Of a stretch of 64,000 nucleotides of DNA, positions 60,470-64,000 are shown in pieces (the stretch's first letter is position 1; each line of letters begins with the position of its first letter). The notes beneath the pieces were generated by a model. That model was not told the DNA's origin and did no database searches. It was given only the letters and a program-made list of their open reading frames with translations. The stretch is taken from contig CAZAIB010000021.1 in NCBI GenBank assembly GCA_964485095.1, positions 1 to 64,000 of the forward strand. The letters run 5' to 3'. This DNA is from CAYNWT01 sp964485095. GTDB lineage: Bacteria > Planctomycetota > Planctomycetia > Planctomycetales > Planctomycetaceae. The position numbers and the translations under genes are program-made.

Positions 60470-61731
60470 CGAGCTGTCATTTCCCGGTTCTCGTCGTCGG
60501 CATCAGCCTTGTCGCGATCGCGGGCTGTTCAAACTCAGAATCTTCTGCCCCGCCGCCCGAGGCTCGCAAACTGCCGGTCGAGGTTCTCACGGCGAAAGCG
60601 ATGGACTCGTACGCCGAAACGCGAAGCTATTCGGGAACCGTCGAAGCCCGGCAAACCAGCGACCTGGCATTTCAGCGAGTCGGCAAGCTCATCGAAATCA
60701 CGGCCGATGAAGGCGACATGGTTAAGGAAGGGCAACTACTGGCTCGACTCGACATCCGAGAACTCAATCAACAAAGAAACCAGCTAAGCGCCAGCCGCAC
60801 TGCCGCGCAGGCTCGCCTTGATGAACTCAAAGCAGGGCCACGCAAAGAAACAATCGCAGCAACCAAATCGTCACTAGCCGACCTCGACTCACAGGTCACG
60901 CTGGCAACCGCAACGTACAAGCGAATCGCATCACTAAGAGAACGCGGCGCCAGCACACAGCAGCAGGTTGACGACGCGCGGTCTGCACTGGATTCAGTCA
61001 AAGCGCGCCGCAACACGACTGCGAAACAGTTGGAAGAACTTGAAACCGGGACCCGTGTCGAACAACTGGCCGCGCAGGCCGCAGCCGTGAGCCAGATTGA
61101 CGCTCAACTGGAAGCGCTCGTAGTTCGGACTGAAGACAGCCACATCAAAGCGCCGTTTTCCGGAACCATCGCGCGGCGCTACAGTGATACTGGTTCCACA
61201 GTCGCAACCGGCCAACGAATTCTCACCATCATGGAGGCCACTCGATTGGAAGCACGAGTTGGGTTGCCGACGGACGTTGCCCGTTCGCTGGACACCACCG
61301 AGGCGTATTCATTCCTGTGGCGAAACAACAGCGTCTCTGGCCGGGTGAAGGCCGTCATGCCGCAGGTGGATCCAACAACCCGCAATCAGATTGTGGTTTT
61401 CGAAATCGAACCGACCGGCGATGCGATGCCCGTGCCCGGCGACATCATTCGACTGGAACTGAGCCGAGTCATCGAGTCCCGCGGGTTTTGGCTGCCGCTG
61501 ACATCTCTTACCAAGGGCACGCGCGGGCTGTGGTCGGCGTTTGTGGTAAGCAGTAGTGACGCGACCGCACCGGACACCATTCGCACGGTCGCGTTGGAGG
61601 TCATCTACACCGACGGCGACCGAGCGTTTGTTCGCGGAACGCTGAACGACGGTGATCGAGTCGTCGCGTCGGGTTCGCACCGCGTTGTTCCCGGGCAGCA
61701 AGTCGGACCGGTGGCGGAGGCGTCGCGGTGA
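60466..61731 (+). CDS. RND efflux periplasmic adaptor (membrane fusion) lipoprotein
   Basis: 421 aa. The lipobox is VAIAGCS at about 17-23. The biotinyl-lipoyl half at about 55-95 contains GTVEARQTSDLAFQRVGKL and GDMVKEGQLLARLD. A long coiled-coil hairpin runs from about 100 to 205, then the second lipoyl half IKAPFSGTIARRYSDTGSTV at about 225-245, and the beta-barrel and membrane-proximal parts follow. It links the inner-membrane RND pump to an outer-membrane channel. Its TGA overlaps the GTG start of the RND gene as GTGA, so the two are coupled. Confidence 0.95.
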   Translation: MTSCHFPVLVVGISLVAIAGCSNSESSAPPPEARKLPVEVLTAKAMDSYAETRSYSGTVEARQTSDLAFQRVGKLIEITADEGDMVKEGQLLARLDIRELNQQRNQLSASRTAAQARLDELKAGPRKETIAATKSSLADLDSQVTLATATYKRIASLRERGASTQQQVDDARSALDSVKARRNTTAKQLEELETGTRVEQLAAQAAAVSQIDAQLEALVVRTEDSHIKAPFSGTIARRYSDTGSTVATGQRILTIMEATRLEARVGLPTDVARSLDTTEAYSFLWRNNSVSGRVKAVMPQVDPTTRNQIVVFEIEPTGDAMPVPGDIIRLELSRVIESRGFWLPLTSLTKGTRGLWSAFVVSSSDATAPDTIRTVALEVIYTDGDRAFVRGTLNDGDRVVASGSHRVVPGQQVGPVAEASR

Positions 61732-64000
61732 GCAATCTGTTCTTCCGCAATCCTCGACTCACCATGCTGTTGCTGGGGCTGATTCTGGTCGCCGGAGGTT
61801 CCTCGTACTACATCCTGCCGCGGATGGAAGACCCGATTCTGACCGCGCGATTCGCGAACGTGAATACCGTGTTCCCGGGTGCGATCGCAGAACGGGTGGA
61901 ATCCATCGTCTCAGAACGGCTGGAAGACGCGCTGCTGGAAATTGATGAGATCAACGAAGTCCGTTCCATCTCCCGCGCAGGGTTCTCTGCGATCACGATT
62001 GAACTGCGCGACGACGTGTACCAAGTCGACGAAGTTTGGTCCCGAGTTCGCGACAAAGTGGACGACGCGGCTCTGGAATTTCCCGAAGGCGTGCTGGACC
62101 CGGTGTTCGAAGAGCAGAAGGTCAAAGCGTACGCTCTGCTACTGGGCGTGCAGTGGGATCAGGACCAACCAGACAGCGAGGGCTCCAGGAACCCGGCCAT
62201 CCTGCGGCGACTGGCAGAACAAATCGCGGACAAATTGCGAGCCGTCTCCGGCACCGAAGTCGTTGACATCTTTGGCGAACCGACGGAGGAAATCACCGTC
62301 GAACTCCAGCAAAACGAAGCAACCGCGTTAGGCCTGACCGCAACCAGCATCGCACAGCAACTGGCCAACAGCGACTCCAAACTCACCGCCGGACAACTCC
62401 GCGGCGGCAGTAACCTGCCACTGGAAGTCGACACAGAACTCGATTCCATCGCTCGCGTCGGCGCGACGCCGATTCAGTTTGGAACACGAGGCGACTTCGT
62501 CCGCCTGGCCGACATCGCGCGCGTTCAAAAGACGGTTCAGGAACCACCTTTAAGTGTGGCATTGGCAGACGGCAAACGCTCGGTGGTTCTGGGCGCATTG
62601 GTTCGATCGGATACCCGAGTCGATCATTGGTTTGATCGAGCCGAAATGGCTCTCACCGCCGCGCGAGCCCAGATGCCGCAGGGAGTTCGGCTGGTCAAAG
62701 TGTTCGATCAGAACAACTACGTCCGCACGCGATTGTCAGACCTCCTGATGAACCTGTGCCTGGGCGCGGTGGCTGTAATGATTGTGATCTTCCTGATGAT
62801 GGGTTGGCGCAGCGCACTGGTTGTCGGTTCTGCTTTGCCGCTATCCGCGCTCATGGTCCTGACAGGAATGCGGCTGATGGAAATCCCGATCCATCAAATG
62901 TCAATCACCGGCCTCATCATCGCACTTGGTCTGCTTATCGATAACGCGATCGTCATGGTTGACGAAGTCGCCTTGCGGCTTAAAGAAGGCGACTCGCCCG
63001 CGGATGCTGTCTCACACAGTGTTCGCATGCTGGCCATCCCGCTACTGGGTTCCACCCTCACAACCGCACTTTCGTTTGGGCCAATCGCGTCAATGCCGGG
63101 ACCGGCTGGTGAGTTCGTCGGCGCGATAGCAATCAATGTCATTCTGGCGGTCGGCAGTTCGTTTTTTCTCGCTCTCACCGTTGTTCCGGCAATCGCGGCG
63201 TTTGTCAAAACGGTGGGAACATCGTCAAAACGCTGGTGGGAAACGGGCCTGCACAGCGAACGATTGAGTAACTGGTATCGCCGCAGCTTGCCTTTCCTGA
63301 TTGGCAAACCATGGCGAGGAATTGTGCTTAGCATGTCGCTGCCCGTGCTGGGATTCCTGCAGGCGCGCCATCTTCCGGAACAATTCTTCCCGCCAGCCGA
63401 TCGAAACCAGTTCCAGATCGAAGCAGAACTCCCGGCTCACGCATCCATCCAGCAAACGCAGGCCTACACGACGGCAATCAGGGAAACCGTGCTGGCTCAT
63501 CCCGAAGTAACCAACGTCTCCTGGTTCCTCGGCGAAAGCGCACCGGCGTTCTATTACAACATGATCGCCAGCCGAGAGAACCAGGCCAACTATGGCCAGG
63601 CGTTGGTCCAACTAAAGTCGGCCAAAGGTGTTCGCGACATCATCCGTAGTGTTCAGGTGGAACTGGACCAGAAGTTTCCCGCCGGACGAATTCTTGTCAG
63701 GCAACTAGAACAGGGACCACCGTTTGAGGCACCAGTGGAGGTCCGCCTGTTCGGCCCTGACCCGGACGTACTGCGCGAGATCGGCGATGAGATGCGACTG
63801 GAACTATCTCGGATCCCGCATGTGGTTCACACAAGATCGGATCTCAGCGACAGCCTGCCGAAGCTAAGCTTTAAAGCCAACGAAGAACAGGTTCGCCTGG
63901 CGGGTCTTTCCAATGCGGATGTCGCAAGGCAAATGCAAGCCTCGCTTGAGGGCGCTGTTGGTGGTTCGATTTTGGAATCAACCGAGGAACTTCCGGTTCG
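61728..64000 (+). CDS. RND family efflux permease (3' end outside window)
   Basis: It starts at GTG 61728, and the open frame of about 757 codons runs off the window. NPRLTMLLLGLILVAGGSSY is the first helix, and the porter region follows (MEDPILTARFANVNTVFPGA). Helices 2-6 are compact (VMIVIFLMMGWRSALVVGSA, ITGLIIALGLLIDNAIVMVD). The helix-4 motif GLLIDNAIVMVDEV keeps the first proton-relay Asp and has Asn in place of the second, as in many HAE1-type pumps. The operon order TetR-adaptor-pump is typical; an outer-membrane factor gene may follow beyond the end. Confidence 0.96.
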   Translation, partial: MSNLFFRNPRLTMLLLGLILVAGGSSYYILPRMEDPILTARFANVNTVFPGAIAERVESIVSERLEDALLEIDEINEVRSISRAGFSAITIELRDDVYQVDEVWSRVRDKVDDAALEFPEGVLDPVFEEQKVKAYALLLGVQWDQDQPDSEGSRNPAILRRLAEQIADKLRAVSGTEVVDIFGEPTEEITVELQQNEATALGLTATSIAQQLANSDSKLTAGQLRGGSNLPLEVDTELDSIARVGATPIQFGTRGDFVRLADIARVQKTVQEPPLSVALADGKRSVVLGALVRSDTRVDHWFDRAEMALTAARAQMPQGVRLVKVFDQNNYVRTRLSDLLMNLCLGAVAVMIVIFLMMGWRSALVVGSALPLSALMVLTGMRLMEIPIHQMSITGLIIALGLLIDNAIVMVDEVALRLKEGDSPADAVSHSVRMLAIPLLGSTLTTALSFGPIASMPGPAGEFVGAIAINVILAVGSSFFLALTVVPAIAAFVKTVGTSSKRWWETGLHSERLSNWYRRSLPFLIGKPWRGIVLSMSLPVLGFLQARHLPEQFFPPADRNQFQIEAELPAHASIQQTQAYTTAIRETVLAHPEVTNVSWFLGESAPAFYYNMIASRENQANYGQALVQLKSAKGVRDIIRSVQVELDQKFPAGRILVRQLEQGPPFEAPVEVRLFGPDPDVLREIGDEMRLELSRIPHVVHTRSDLSDSLPKLSFKANEEQVRLAGLSNADVARQMQASLEGAVGGSILESTEELPV

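Overview
The window is chromosomal DNA of a planctomycete (Planctomycetota, most likely class Planctomycetia). The taxonomic call rests on gene content. It carries a DUF1501 protein paired with a PSCyt1/PSCyt2/PSD1 cytochrome-like protein, a DUF1559 prepilin-like protein, a secreted protein with an N-terminal LESRALL motif and RTX repeats, a Tat-signal Gfo/Idh/MocA protein, several zinc-ribbon plus membrane-helix proteins, and HtrA-like proteases. Coding density is high. I see no rRNA, tRNA, CRISPR array, transposase or prophage. Strong codon bias gives many long antisense open frames, which I treat as shadows.

Layout. 1-7.6 kb: a partial DUF1353 lipoprotein, a large RTX/Calx-beta surface protein, a REPIN-like palindromic element, and the DUF1501/PSD1 pair. 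7.6-11.2 kb: a tandem duplication of an unrecognised secreted protein family, including 276 bp that are identical between the copies. 11.6-16.6 kb: zinc-ribbon proteins (one with GYF_2), an oxidoreductase-like Gfo/Idh protein lacking the usual lysine, a PYROXD2-like flavoprotein and a small unknown. 16.7-20.5 kb: a compact Tad/Flp machinery operon (CpaB-like, CpaF, TadB, TadC). 20.9-31.3 kb: an inositol monophosphatase-like enzyme, two giant envelope proteins (1070 and 1779 aa) that together look like three copies of one architecture, and uppP.

31.3-49.1 kb is the most striking part. It is an 11-gene minus-strand operon in which almost every stop codon overlaps the next start. In transcription order it encodes a MoxR-type AAA ATPase, a DUF58 protein, a BatA-like vWA membrane protein, a second vWA membrane protein, a DUF4175-like membrane protein, a Q-rich coiled-coil protein with a 15-bp minisatellite, a TPR-like protein, an NPCBM-domain protein, and three HtrA-like proteins. 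Of those three, one has an intact catalytic triad, one has lost the nucleophile, and one has lost the whole triad and gained a C-terminal esterase-like domain. The core (MoxR, DUF58, BatA) is a known gene neighbourhood. The secreted second half suggests an envelope quality-control or surface-processing machine; that function is inference.

49.3-64 kb: a small acidic protein and partner, a degenerate sulfatase-like protein, a zinc-ribbon membrane protein, an operon of zinc-ribbon protein-hisH-hisA-PhyH-queG, a DUF1559 prepilin-like protein with a clear terminator, an aminotransferase, a DUF493 protein, and a TetR-MFP-RND efflux operon that runs off the end.
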